This document shows, piece after piece, positions 35,982-44,391 of a stretch of 64,000 nucleotides of DNA. The notes beneath the pieces were generated by a model. That model did not search any database. It had not been told where the DNA came from and worked only from the letters and a program-made list of their open reading frames with translations. Each line of letters starts with the position of its first letter. Position 1 is the stretch's first letter. This DNA comes from CANIGN01 sp041391385 (GTDB lineage: Bacteria > Bdellovibrionota > UBA2428), in the NCBI GenBank assembly GCA_041391385.1, contig JAWKOD010000002.1:248001-312000 (forward strand). Direction: 5' to 3'. The translations under genes were made by a program, and so were the position numbers.

Positions 35982-36142
35982 GAGCAAGTCATAGCAATAA
36001 CTCAGGAAAGCTAAAAGGTGCCGATAAAAAGCTGGTCTTAGCGCGTAGTTACTTCAACTGACAAAAAGTCGCAGTTATGTCAGCGCTGCGTCTAACCTTT
36101 GTTCCGGGATGTTCGTCTAAACCAGGGTAGGAGGAGAATGAA

Positions 36143-36676
36143 GTGAAAAAAGGATTTCTATTAAATGTTTTAGCTATTTTGGTATTGACGCTTAGCGCAG
36201 AGGCTAGGGTAGTGCGATTGGTTGGTAATGGCACGGGTGGAACAACTCATGGAGATAAGGAGGCAGCTTGCCAGAGAGGATACGAGCGCGCAGAAGATGA
36301 TGCTTATAATCAGTGTTACCGTCGCGACGGTGATGTGCTTGATTCTTACGAAGAGAGTTGTCGCTGTCGGAAGAAACCTGGATCAAGAGATGATTACAAT
36401 TGTGATGCAACGGTAAGAGTGAGCTGCGAAGTTGCGTGTCGTCCAGAGCAAACACAATTTCAAGGGAATGGTTTGGGAATCGATTACAATAGCAGCGTTG
36501 CACGTGATGACGCTTTTAGAAGAGCAGAAGATGATGCTCGATTGAGTTGCTCACGTCGTGGTGGCTTTGTTGTTTGGTCAGAAGAAATTAGCAATACATG
36601 CAGACGCACAAGCACCGGTGAGTACGAGTGTCGCTCAAATGTACGTTCAACTTGTGAACTGAATAACTGTCGATAA
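36143..36676 (+). CDS. Secreted cysteine-rich protein with an internal duplication
   Basis: A 177-residue protein with a signal peptide (KKGFLLNVLAILVLTLSAEA). The mature part is two related units of about 70 residues (about 27-99 and 107-177): GNGTG/GNGLG, then RAEDDA, a C-x-RR region, YNC/YEC and a closing V-R-V/S-x-CE-x(2-3)-C. Both units are rich in paired cysteines, suggesting a disulfide-stabilised extracytoplasmic protein. The GTG start follows a strong AGGAGGA site; a nearby ATG runs into a stop after two codons. No family recognised. An intrinsic terminator follows. Confidence 0.82.
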   Translation: MKKGFLLNVLAILVLTLSAEARVVRLVGNGTGGTTHGDKEAACQRGYERAEDDAYNQCYRRDGDVLDSYEESCRCRKKPGSRDDYNCDATVRVSCEVACRPEQTQFQGNGLGIDYNSSVARDDAFRRAEDDARLSCSRRGGFVVWSEEISNTCRRTSTGEYECRSNVRSTCELNNCR

Positions 36677-36710
36677 ATCGCCGAATTATTTTTTTAATAA
36701 AAAGAAGAAT

Positions 36711-36741
36711 GAGCTTCTCAAGAAATTGAGAGGCTCTTTTT
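36711..36741. terminator. Bidirectional intrinsic terminator
   Basis: GAGCTTCTCAA-GAAA-TTGAGAGGCTC followed by T5 ends the cysteine-rich gene. On the minus strand the same hairpin, followed by a T-rich stretch, can end the 36740-37267 gene, whose stop codon overlaps the T5 run. Confidence 0.88.
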
Positions 36742-37267
36742 AGTAGGGTGGGTCTAAATCTTCGAGTTCTTCTTCTTTTGCACGGAGCAACATTTCTTCA
36801 GTTACATCAGAATATTTGCTATGAAGATTTCCCTTTAAGAGACGACCGTCTTTTTTAACTTTTAAAAAGTGTCCCCAGTATCCCAAAAAAACAATGTCTC
36901 CATTAGAAAGAGTTGTTTCTGCAACGGACCATGCGGGCACATCAATTTCGTGAAGTAGGTCTCGGGCATGTGCTGCTCGTTTTTCTTGAATGTCTTTAAA
37001 GTTTTTATCTTTTTTAGGATCAAATTTAAGTTGAGTAAGATAAGAGTAGAGACGGCCCATGAGGATTTTTCGCTCTTCACTTGGATTTAGCAATATCCCC
37101 ATCTTTTGCTGAAGAGTTAAGCCAGAGCTGCCTATTTTTGAAGTGTCTTTCCGTCGGCCGGTGTTCATCCAGTATCCTGAATCCACAACAACGTTGAGTG
37201 AGAGTTTGCAGCTACCCGCAGACGCAAGAGCTGCGTATAAGGCAAGCAGTGGACCCAAAAGACGCAT
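36740..37267 (-). CDS. Secreted protein of unknown function
   Basis: A 175-residue protein with a short signal peptide (RLLGPLLALYAALASAGS). The mature part is basic in the middle and very acidic at the end (KEEELEDLDPPY). One segment (AWSVAETTLSNGDIVFLGYWGHFLKVKKDGR) could be a small beta domain. No family recognised. It diverges from the aldolase gene, with 23 bases between them. Confidence 0.7.
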   Translation of the reverse strand: MRLLGPLLALYAALASAGSCKLSLNVVVDSGYWMNTGRRKDTSKIGSSGLTLQQKMGILLNPSEERKILMGRLYSYLTQLKFDPKKDKNFKDIQEKRAAHARDLLHEIDVPAWSVAETTLSNGDIVFLGYWGHFLKVKKDGRLLKGNLHSKYSDVTEEMLLRAKEEELEDLDPPY

Positions 37268-37290
37268 GTTCTTAGTTTAGCGTAAGTGCT

Positions 37291-38337
37291 ATGTTTTTGG
37301 GCGTGAGATTTTTTGCCTCAGATAACTATGCGACAATTCACCCAAAAATCCTTCAAGCACTTGAAGCTGCAAATGTGGGACATGCCTCAGCATATGGGGC
37401 AGATCCATGGAGTGAAAAGCTTCAGCAAAAGATAAAAAAACTTTTTGGACCCAGGGCAGAAGCCTTTCCTGTCTTTAATGGTACGGGTGCAAATGTTGTA
37501 TCTCTTTTGGCACTTACAAAATCCTATGAAGCCATTTTATGTTCAGATGTTTCGCACATTCACGTAGATGAGTGTGGGGCTCCAGAAAAAATAATAGGAG
37601 TTAAGTTAATTGATATTTCTTCTCAGAATGGAAAATTGAACCCAGAGCGCATTCTTTCTCACACTTTAAACTATGGAAACGAGCATCAAGTTCAGGGAAA
37701 GGTACTCAGTCTTACGCAATCAACTGAAAAGGGAACTCTTTATTCTCTCGATGAACTTCGCGCTTTAAAAGAATTTTGCCTTCAAAAGAAAATAAAAGTT
37801 CACATGGACGGAGCTCGCTTTGCAAACGCAGTTGCTGCAATGAATGTTTCGCCACAGGAAATTGTCGAAGCCGGAGGAGTTGATATGCTCTCTCTGGGGG
37901 GCACCAAAAATGGCTTAATGTTGGGAGAGCTTGTCGTGAGTTTTAACGAAGAGGCGTCTTCTCAAATGAAGTTTTATAGAAAGCAAGCGATGCAACTATC
38001 GAGCAAAATGCGTTATATCTCGGCGCAATTTTGCGAATACCTTGAAAATGATTTGTGGATTGAGAATGCTAAGCATGCCAATGCCATGGCCGGTCTTTTG
38101 GCCTCTGAACTTTCAAGTGTTTCATCTGTGGAATTAAGTGAAAAGCCTGAAGTGAATGCCGTTTTTGCTCGAATCCCTAAGGCGATGATTGAGCCTTTGC
38201 AAAGGGATTTTCCTTTTTACGTATGGGATGAATTGATTCACGAGGGAAGTGATTGTTCTGAGGTCAGGTGGATGTGTTCTTTTGATACTCAAGAAGAAGA
38301 TGTTTTATCTTTTGTTAAAAAACTTAAATCTTTTTAA
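37291..38337 (+). CDS. Threonine aldolase-like PLP enzyme
   Basis: A 348-residue fold-type I PLP enzyme of the beta-eliminating lyase family. FASDNYATIHPKI at the start, FNGTGANVVSLLAL, the HMDGARFANA Asp that holds the pyridine ring and the Schiff-base Lys in SLGGTKNG are visible. It most likely cleaves threonine or allo-threonine to glycine and acetaldehyde. A GTG at 37303 might be the true start. The 3' end overlaps the convergent rpe gene by 14 bases. Confidence 0.87.
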   Translation: MFLGVRFFASDNYATIHPKILQALEAANVGHASAYGADPWSEKLQQKIKKLFGPRAEAFPVFNGTGANVVSLLALTKSYEAILCSDVSHIHVDECGAPEKIIGVKLIDISSQNGKLNPERILSHTLNYGNEHQVQGKVLSLTQSTEKGTLYSLDELRALKEFCLQKKIKVHMDGARFANAVAAMNVSPQEIVEAGGVDMLSLGGTKNGLMLGELVVSFNEEASSQMKFYRKQAMQLSSKMRYISAQFCEYLENDLWIENAKHANAMAGLLASELSSVSSVELSEKPEVNAVFARIPKAMIEPLQRDFPFYVWDELIHEGSDCSEVRWMCSFDTQEEDVLSFVKKLKSF

Positions 38338-38977
38338 GAGCTGCAATTTTTTCTTTGTATTGAGTGCCGCCAAATACGGCATTTCCTGCAACAAGAATAT
38401 CTATGCCGAGGGCGTTGGCCTTAGGAGCTGTTTCAGCATTTACGCCTCCATCAATTTGAACTTGAATTTTATCTTTGAGCTCAAGATCCTTAAGCCAATC
38501 AATGAGATCTTTTGTTTTAGAAAGAGCTTCGGGAATAAGGGCTTGTCCGCCAAATCCAGGATTCACTGTCATAGATAAAAAGAGATCAATGTAGGGAAGT
38601 AGTTTTTCTGTGTTTTTAAAAGGAGTATTGGGCTTTATGGCAAGGCCTGCCTTCATGCCAAGGTCTCGTATGGCTTTAAGGTCGTCTTCAATACTTTTGC
38701 ACGCTTCGGTATGAATTGTAATTCGTTCTGCGCCCGCTTTTGCAAAGTCTGTAAATAAGTGACGAGGTTCAGTCACCATGAGGTGACAATCAAGTTCAAG
38801 TTTAGTTTTTCCTTTGAGCCATTTGAGGACGGGAGCTCCGAAGGAAATATTGGGAACGAAGTGACCGTCCATCACATCAAAGTGGAGGCCGTCCGCGCCG
38901 GCTTCTTCTACAGCTTTAACCTCGTCGAGCATTTTTCCAAAATCAGCTGAGAGAAGTGAGGGGTATATTTTTGCCAT
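38324..38977 (-). CDS. rpe: Ribulose-phosphate 3-epimerase
   Basis: A 217-residue TIM-barrel epimerase of normal length: PSLLSADFGKM, HFDVMDGHFVPNISFG, DCHLMV, SMTVNPGFGGQ and QIDGGVN. It interconverts ribulose and xylulose 5-phosphates in the pentose phosphate pathway. It is the last gene of the prmA-dcd-ogt-rpe run and starts three bases after the ogt stop. Confidence 0.96.
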   Translation of the reverse strand: MAKIYPSLLSADFGKMLDEVKAVEEAGADGLHFDVMDGHFVPNISFGAPVLKWLKGKTKLELDCHLMVTEPRHLFTDFAKAGAERITIHTEACKSIEDDLKAIRDLGMKAGLAIKPNTPFKNTEKLLPYIDLFLSMTVNPGFGGQALIPEALSKTKDLIDWLKDLELKDKIQVQIDGGVNAETAPKANALGIDILVAGNAVFGGTQYKEKIAALKKI

Positions 38978-38980
38978 TAG

Positions 38981-39310
38981 TTAAAGTTTATAGAGTATTC
39001 GGGAGCTGTCTTCAATTTTTCCTTGAGGGTTAAATGAGACACCTTCAGATTTTAAAAGTTTGATTTTACGGGTGATTTCAGTGCCAGTACGGACGCCATT
39101 GTATCCACCAATGTGTCCAGAGCTTTGTATGACTCTATGGCAGGGAATGGTGGGGGCATTTTCATTGTGCTTAAGCATCCAACCTACATTGCGAGGGTTT
39201 TTTAGTTTGAGTTTTTCACACACAGCTTTGTAGGTGCTCACTTTGCCTTTAGGGATTTTTTTTAAAAGTTTCCAGAGCTCTTCCATGGGAAGAGTTGTTT
39301 CTTTAGACAC
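38981..39310 (-). CDS. ogt: Short O6-methylguanine-DNA methyltransferase domain protein
   Basis: About 109 residues, the DNA-binding and catalytic domain only: IPKGKVSTYKAVCEKL, NPRNVGWMLKHN and the active-site IPCHRVI with Cys, then GGYNG. The Cys means it may be active rather than an alkyltransferase-like protein, which has Trp there. As read, the frame runs on from dCTP deaminase, but that is explained by one missing base (see dcd). The natural start is GTG 39310, with AAGGACGAGG before it and overlapping the dcd stop; ATG 39286 is an alternative. Confidence 0.8.
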   Translation of the reverse strand: MSKETTLPMEELWKLLKKIPKGKVSTYKAVCEKLKLKNPRNVGWMLKHNENAPTIPCHRVIQSSGHIGGYNGVRTGTEITRKIKLLKSEGVSFNPQGKIEDSSRILYKL

Positions 39311-39844
39311 TCGCCTCGTCCTTGGTCGCTTTAAAGTCCATCCATAGTTTAGAACTTTGTACGCCTTTGTTTCCTTGGTATTTCCCTGATTTATATTCAG
39401 TGATTTCACCTTCAACGGAGTGATAAAAATCTGGCATATTTGCACGCCAGCGTAAACACGAATGGGGTGCACACAATGCATTTCAAGAGTCCAAAAACCT
39501 GAAAAGCCGACATCTCCAAAGCCAGCTGTTACGTGAACATAAAGTCCAAGTCGGCCAATGCTTGAGCGTCCTTCGAGCATGGGGACAAGTTTTTTTGTTT
39601 CAGTGTGCTCGAGTGTGCGAGCAAGGTATAGCTTACCGGGTTCAAGGAGAAGTCCCTCCTCGGGAATTTTTAATTTCTCGACAGGATTATTTTTTTTCAT
39701 ATCGAGAGGCATCTCGGTGTAAACCATTATTTCGTCAGCAAGACGAAGGTTGTAAGAGTTTGGATTAAGAAGCTTGGGATCATAGGGAGAAATAATAATA
39801 TCTGTTCCCAAGCGACGTTGAATTTCGTTTCCAGTAAGAATCAT
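39303..39844 (-). CDS. dcd: dCTP deaminase, single frameshift
   Basis: The N-terminal frame gives a Dcd with LLNPNSYNLRL, EGRSSIGRLGL, HVTAGFGDVGF and the catalytic Glu in TLEM, up to VQICQIF. Adding one T to the T5 run (A5 at 39425-39429 on plus) continues it as YHSVEGEITEYKSGKYQG and NKGVQSSKLWMDF, the true Dcd C-terminus, and stops at 39303. The repaired length is 543 bases, 180 aa. It deaminates dCTP to dUTP; the GFxDVGF form also resembles bifunctional deaminase-dUTPases. It overlaps prmA by four bases. Confidence 0.88.
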
Positions 39845-40821
39845 TTTGTTAATTCATAACATAGCCAAAGATGAGCGTCGTTGGGAGACTCATCGCGACG
39901 ATTATAGGTTTTTTTTATTACAAAATTATTTTCTAGAGCGCTTTCAAACACTTGACGGGCTGGGCCATCTAAGACTCCTGTCGCAACCCATGTCCCATTG
40001 GGGGAGAGAAGCTTTTTAATAGAGGGGGAGAGTTGAGCGAGTACTTCGCCGTAAATATTTGAAAGTATAAGATCGTAAGTTTTACCTGAGTTTGAAATGT
40101 CCTCAGATATTTCTTTGAGGTCAGCGCTTTCGCCACATAAGAGAGTGAGTTTTTGGGTGGAGAGTTGGTTGTGAGCGAAATTCTTGGGGATTTCTTCTTG
40201 GCAATTTAAATCAAGATCCGTGGCTGTGATTTGAGCTGCGGGATAGACACGATTGGCTACGATTGAAAGAATTCCGCTACCAGCTCCAATGTCGATTATG
40301 TTTTTAAAATCTCGAGAGGAGTTTTCGATGAGCCACTCTGTGATCATTTGAGTAGTGGGGTGCTCTCCTGTGCCAAAGGCCATGCCGGGGTCGATAATAA
40401 AATGAGTGGCGTTGGGGGTTTTATTTACCCAGGGGGGACCGATCCAGAGATCAGGGCCAAAGCTCTTTCCACGTACGCGCTTTTTGTATTCTTCGATGTA
40501 GTGCGCAGGGAGTATTTCTTCGCTTTCGAGGAGGGGGAGAGCGTGCAGATCCAGAAGGCTTTTTACGGCAGCGAATGTTTCTTCTGATTCAGGAATAAAG
40601 ATTTTAAGTCGCGTGGTAGTGCTTTCGATGAGGAGTTCGTCCTTGGTCCAGTCGTCCACGCGTTGAGGCTCTCGGAATTCGGTACCTTTTTGGGGAAGGT
40701 AAAGCTCATCTTCTGGGGGTAGTTCTTGGAGACCTAAAATACCCTGTTCCCAGAGGTGATAAGAAATCTCGTCCACACGCGAAGTCGGTAAAACAGTAAG
40801 TATCGAAATCGCCTTTTCCAT
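39841..40821 (-). CDS. prmA: Ribosomal protein L11 methyltransferase
   Basis: A 326-residue class I SAM methyltransferase. PrmA features are the N-terminal substrate-recognition domain, DPGMAFGTGEHPTT, IDIGAGSGILSI (SAM loop) and LILSNIYGEVL as the NPPY-like loop. It methylates lysines of ribosomal protein L11. ATG 40821 is preferred to GTG 40827. The start lies only about 20 bases from the large palindrome, so its promoter must lie within or beyond that repeat. Confidence 0.92.
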   Translation of the reverse strand: MEKAISILTVLPTSRVDEISYHLWEQGILGLQELPPEDELYLPQKGTEFREPQRVDDWTKDELLIESTTTRLKIFIPESEETFAAVKSLLDLHALPLLESEEILPAHYIEEYKKRVRGKSFGPDLWIGPPWVNKTPNATHFIIDPGMAFGTGEHPTTQMITEWLIENSSRDFKNIIDIGAGSGILSIVANRVYPAAQITATDLDLNCQEEIPKNFAHNQLSTQKLTLLCGESADLKEISEDISNSGKTYDLILSNIYGEVLAQLSPSIKKLLSPNGTWVATGVLDGPARQVFESALENNFVIKKTYNRRDESPNDAHLWLCYELTK

Positions 40822-40842
40822 CCCCACTTTGTAACATGCCCA

Positions 40843-40986
40843 CCAAAAGGTACCTAGTTACTTTTTACGTGCACCCGGCACCTTTTTACACATGCCCTCT
40901 ACCTTTTTAGCAATTTACTTATGTTGGTAATCAAAAATTGCAAAAAGGTAGCGGGTGCACGTAAAAAGTAACTAGGTACCTTTTGG
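40843..40986. repeat. Nested palindromic element with perfect 34-base arms
   Basis: Arm 40843-40876 is exactly the reverse complement of 40953-40986. Inside it, 40900-40917 (ctaccttttt-agcaattt) pairs with 40934-40951 (aaaattgc-aaaaaggtag) with a one-base bulge, leaving a ~16-base loop. One segment (ggcacctttttacacatgcc) on the left has no partner. The element fills the space between the divergent prmA and epmA genes. It encodes no protein. Related cores (GGTACCTAGTTAC, GGTGCC) recur elsewhere in the window. Confidence 0.9.
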
Positions 40987-41007
40987 AGAAAGGGGTAAAA
41001 GAGGAAG

Positions 41008-41964
41008 GTGCAAAATAAGAAAGAGCTGTTAGAGAAAAGAGCCCTCTATCGCCAGACCTTGCGGGGATTTTTCGAAGAACGCGACTTTGTTGAGGCAGTG
41101 ACACCACTCTTGGTGAAAAACCCAGGCTTAGAGCCTGCAATACAGTATTTTGAAACAGAGTTTCGCCCCCTCATGGGGAGGGGAGAGTCTCAGACCTATT
41201 ACTTGCCTACCTCCCCCGAGTATCACCTCAAAAAAATTCTCTCGTGGGGTGTGCCGAAGCTTTTTGAGATTACGCGCTCCTTCCGAAATGGTGAGCTTGG
41301 CTCGCAACATCGCCCCGAGTTCGAAATGCTCGAATGGTATCGGCAGCCAGGAACGTATGAGGATATTGCCAAAGATGTAGAAGAGCTTTTAAAGAAGCTT
41401 TGGAAAACTTTTCAGAAGACAGCAGCTCCCGCTTTTAAGCATAAAAAAGTAGCAGAAGTATTTGCAGACTTTGATTTGGATTTAGAAGAGTTTCAAAAAA
41501 CACCGCTAAGTCTTTTTCGTCAGGCGCTTGCAAAGCATAGCGTTGAGTCTTCGGAAGATGATTCTTTTGAAGATTTATTTCACCGAGCCTTTATTGAGTT
41601 GATTGAGCCTCGCTTTAATTCAGAAGAAATTCTCTTTCTCTGGGATTTTCCAACTCCTCTTCGCGCGCTCTCCAAATTGAGTGACAATAAGTTTTATTGT
41701 AAGCGTTTTGAGGTTTATTGGGGGACGGTGGAACTTGGAAATGCTTTTGATGAACTAGTTGACGAGATTGAATTGCGCGCTGTTTGTGTTGCGGATCAAA
41801 ATAAAAGAAAAGTAAAATATTCTAAAACTCCCCCCTTAGACGAGGAGTTTCTTGAGGCTCACAAGCGCTTGTTGCCGCAGATGGGCGGTATTGCAATGGG
41901 AGTTGATCGAATTTTTCAGTGGGCCACTGGGGCAAAGAGCCTTGATGAGGTTATGCTGTTCTAA
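41008..41964 (+). CDS. epmA: Elongation factor P beta-lysine ligase
   Basis: A 318-residue class II lysyl-tRNA synthetase-like protein without the anticodon-binding domain, the form of EpmA (PoxA/GenX). Motif 2 region LFEITRSFRNGELGSQHRPEFEMLEWY and motif 3 GGIAMGVDRIFQWATG are clear. It attaches beta-lysine to EF-P. The partner aminomutase and efp are not in the window. The start is GTG, close after GAGGAAG. Confidence 0.92.
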   Translation: MQNKKELLEKRALYRQTLRGFFEERDFVEAVTPLLVKNPGLEPAIQYFETEFRPLMGRGESQTYYLPTSPEYHLKKILSWGVPKLFEITRSFRNGELGSQHRPEFEMLEWYRQPGTYEDIAKDVEELLKKLWKTFQKTAAPAFKHKKVAEVFADFDLDLEEFQKTPLSLFRQALAKHSVESSEDDSFEDLFHRAFIELIEPRFNSEEILFLWDFPTPLRALSKLSDNKFYCKRFEVYWGTVELGNAFDELVDEIELRAVCVADQNKRKVKYSKTPPLDEEFLEAHKRLLPQMGGIAMGVDRIFQWATGAKSLDEVMLF

Positions 41965-41966
41965 GA

Positions 41967-42995
41967 ATGAAGAATTTTCTTTTACTCTGTCTGTTTTCTT
42001 TTTGTGTGAGCTGCGCTTCTTTTAAACAAAAAGATGAGAAGCGATTTTTAAGTGTTTTAACTTTTAACGTAGAGAACTTGTTTGATGCCGAGCACGCTCT
42101 AGGAAAGCTTGATTATACCTATCTTCCTTTAAGTGTTAAGCGCTCTACTCTTAAGCAGAGTGTAGAGCGGTATTGTGCGGGTGTTAAAAATCCCCAATGG
42201 CGCAAAGAATGTAGAGAGCTGAATTGGGATGAGAAGCGCCTTAAGAATAAACTTTTTCGCATATCGCGTGTGATTGAAGAATCAACAACAGGATGCCCTG
42301 ATGTTGTCATTCTTCAAGAAGTTGAAAATGAAAAGATTTTAAAGAGACTTAACTCCTATCTATCCTGTGGTTATACCTCCTTGATGCTTTCTGATGATTC
42401 GGATGCTCGCGGTATAGATGTCGCTGTATTGAGTCGTTTTGAAATACGCTCTTCTAAGACCCATGTGATTCCCTTCAAAGGAATTAGCGCTGAAGAAAAG
42501 AAAGATACTCGATCCCTTCTTGAGGTGGAGTTAAGTATTGGTGGTTATGCTTTACGCGTTTTAGCTCTTCACCTTCCTGCACCTTTTCATCCGGCCAGAT
42601 ATCGAAAAGACGCTATCGACTTTGTAGAAAGTCTTTATTTTAAAGATCCCATAGCAACTGTCGTTGCAGGTGATTGGAATGTAACTGAAAAAGAGTCATC
42701 AGATAAAAAGCCTTTTTCAAAACTTCGAAAGAGCTTCTTTATATCGGACGATATTGTGCGAGCATCTTCTTCCGCACGGGGTACAAGCTATTATCCAAAA
42801 GATAAGACATGGTCTTTTTTGGATAAGATTGCGATGAGTCGAAACTCCTTTGATTCTGTTGAGTGCCGCGTCGTGAATGAGATGCCTGGTCAGAGGGACT
42901 TAAAAACAGGTGCTCCCTTGAGTTTTCCCCTTTTTGGTAAGTTATCTGAGGGAATCTCTGACCACTTTCCTGTGCTTTGTAAGGCCTCTTATTAG
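41967..42995 (+). CDS. Lipoprotein of the endonuclease/exonuclease/phosphatase family
   Basis: A 342-residue protein starting two bases after epmA. It has a lipoprotein signal (LFSFCVSCAS) and an EEP fold: LTFNVENLFD, VVILQEVEN, AVLSRF, LHLPAP, AGDWNVT and SDHFPV. Members cut DNA, or remove phosphates from lipids or nucleotides. Surface anchoring suggests nuclease or phosphodiesterase activity outside the cytoplasm. Substrate not known. Confidence 0.85.
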   Translation: MKNFLLLCLFSFCVSCASFKQKDEKRFLSVLTFNVENLFDAEHALGKLDYTYLPLSVKRSTLKQSVERYCAGVKNPQWRKECRELNWDEKRLKNKLFRISRVIEESTTGCPDVVILQEVENEKILKRLNSYLSCGYTSLMLSDDSDARGIDVAVLSRFEIRSSKTHVIPFKGISAEEKKDTRSLLEVELSIGGYALRVLALHLPAPFHPARYRKDAIDFVESLYFKDPIATVVAGDWNVTEKESSDKKPFSKLRKSFFISDDIVRASSSARGTSYYPKDKTWSFLDKIAMSRNSFDSVECRVVNEMPGQRDLKTGAPLSFPLFGKLSEGISDHFPVLCKASY

Positions 42996-43118
42996 ACGAG
43001 TGGAGCGTCGAGACGTTTTGCGGCGCATAATTTTCTACTTCTTTCGTGAAATAAGCATCAATTTCTAGAATAAATCTGAGAACTTGTCTTAAACTGAGCA
43101 TAGGGGACGGGCAAGGTT

Positions 43119-43463
43119 ATGACGCTTACTAAAATGGATATCATTCAAAAGGTCGCAGACCAGTGTGGATTTTCCAAACTGGAGGCGTCCGAATACGTAG
43201 AGCTTTTTTATGACATCATTAAAGATGCATTAGAAAAAGGCGAGAATGTTCGTATTTCTGGATTTGGAAATTTTATTCTTAGAGACAAGAGAAGTCGTGT
43301 AGGAAGAAATCCTCAAACAGGTAAGGCGATTGAAATCTCACCTCGCAGAGTTATGAGTTTTAAGATTAGTCAGATTTTGAAGGAAGCTATGAATTCTGGC
43401 TCTGGGGAATATCCTAAGGATGCCAAGGACGATGACGAACGCGATCCTGACGAGAGAATTTAG
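43119..43463 (+). CDS. ihfA: Integration host factor alpha subunit
   Basis: A 114-residue HU/IHF-family DNA-bending protein. FGNFILRDKRSRVGRNPQTG followed by ISPRRVMSFKIS fits the alpha subunit better than HU. The C-terminus is extended by an acidic tail (DDDERDPDERI) not found in E. coli IHF. It shapes DNA at promoters and recombination sites. The ribosome site GCAAGG precedes the ATG. It meets csrA tail to tail with no gap. Confidence 0.9.
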   Translation: MTLTKMDIIQKVADQCGFSKLEASEYVELFYDIIKDALEKGENVRISGFGNFILRDKRSRVGRNPQTGKAIEISPRRVMSFKISQILKEAMNSGSGEYPKDAKDDDERDPDERI

Positions 43464-43691
43464 TTACTCACCGTAGGTACCCGTTTTAGGGATGTCTAGA
43501 GTTTCATCTGTCTCAATTTCGACTTCTTTTTCAGAATGCTTTTGTTTGTAGATTTCTTCACGATTTACAGCAACGTCGCGAGGAGCTTCAATCCCAATAC
43601 GAACTTGTTTTCCCTTAATTTCTACAATTTTAATTTTGATGTCATCTCCGATGACAATAAGCTCACCAATTTTTCTTGTCAGAACTAACAT
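43464..43691 (-). CDS. csrA: Carbon storage regulator
   Basis: A 75-residue CsrA: MLVLTRKIGELIVIGDDIKIKIVEI, then VRIGIEAPRDVAVNREEIY, including the Arg that contacts GGA motifs in RNA. It represses or activates translation of target mRNAs. The C-terminal ~15 acidic residues are longer than in E. coli. The start overlaps the previous gene by 29 bases. No flagellar gene is adjacent, although csrA often lies near fliW. Confidence 0.96.
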   Translation of the reverse strand: MLVLTRKIGELIVIGDDIKIKIVEIKGKQVRIGIEAPRDVAVNREEIYKQKHSEKEVEIETDETLDIPKTGTYGE

Positions 43692-44391
43692 AGTGTTCTC
43701 CTGACAATCCTATCGGTACATTTTGTTTATCTTGAGCGACAATATCTTGAAGCTCCTGACACCAAGTCCTGTCAGGAAAATTACTTTTAACTAAGCTTAG
43801 AAGCTTGAGAGCATCTTTGCAGGCAAGCTGCGGGAAAAGACTGAGACAAATATTCAAGAAAAGCTCTTCGCTGATGTTATTTTGACTTCTATTTTTATTT
43901 AGGAAAAAGAAGTTTTCTTCAAACAAGCTAGGTTCTTTGTAGAGTTCTAGTGAGCGGCAAAGAGCCTTTACAGCAAGGCCTGAGTCTTTGTAGAGGGCAT
44001 GAAGATAAGAAAGTGTGCCCCATAGTTGAAGAGAGTCTCGGCCGAGTGAGGCCGCATTTTTGAGTTGTTCGAGTGCACTTGATTCGTCTTTAAGTCTTAG
44101 GGCTAAGATGCCACTTTTTTCAAGTAGAGTAGCTTTTTCTACGTTGCTAAGTGAGAGGTAAAACTCTTGCCACTTGTCATCACCTGAAGTGAGTCCTGTG
44201 TACAGGCTATGAGCCTTGATAGGTGAGATTTCTTCTAAGAGTTCAATGAAACATAAAAAAAGTTGAAAGTGAGTGGGCTGTTTTTTAAGAAGGGCTTCAA
44301 TAACAATAAAGCTCGCTTGAAGCTCTCCTTTGTTTGCCCACTCTCTTGCGAGACGATATGTCTGCAAGTCCTCACTACTAAGTTCATTCAT
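43663..44391 (-). CDS. Helical-repeat (TPR-like) protein upstream of csrA
   Basis: A 242-residue all-helical protein. Segments such as EWANKGELQASFIVIEALLKK, GILALRLKDESSALEQLKNA and LHALYKDSGLAVKALCRSLELY look like degenerate TPR units. No signal or membrane segment. It overlaps csrA at the 3' end and the 96-residue gene at its 5' end by four bases, so all three are probably co-translated. Role unknown. Confidence 0.75.
   Translation of the reverse strand: MNELSSEDLQTYRLAREWANKGELQASFIVIEALLKKQPTHFQLFLCFIELLEEISPIKAHSLYTGLTSGDDKWQEFYLSLSNVEKATLLEKSGILALRLKDESSALEQLKNAASLGRDSLQLWGTLSYLHALYKDSGLAVKALCRSLELYKEPSLFEENFFFLNKNRSQNNISEELFLNICLSLFPQLACKDALKLLSLVKSNFPDRTWCQELQDIVAQDKQNVPIGLSGEHYVSSDKKNW

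Noticed and set aside
38981..39844. A true Dcd-methyltransferase fusion protein
   Set aside because: The conserved Dcd C-terminus is present in another frame, and one base in an A5 run restores two overlapping genes.
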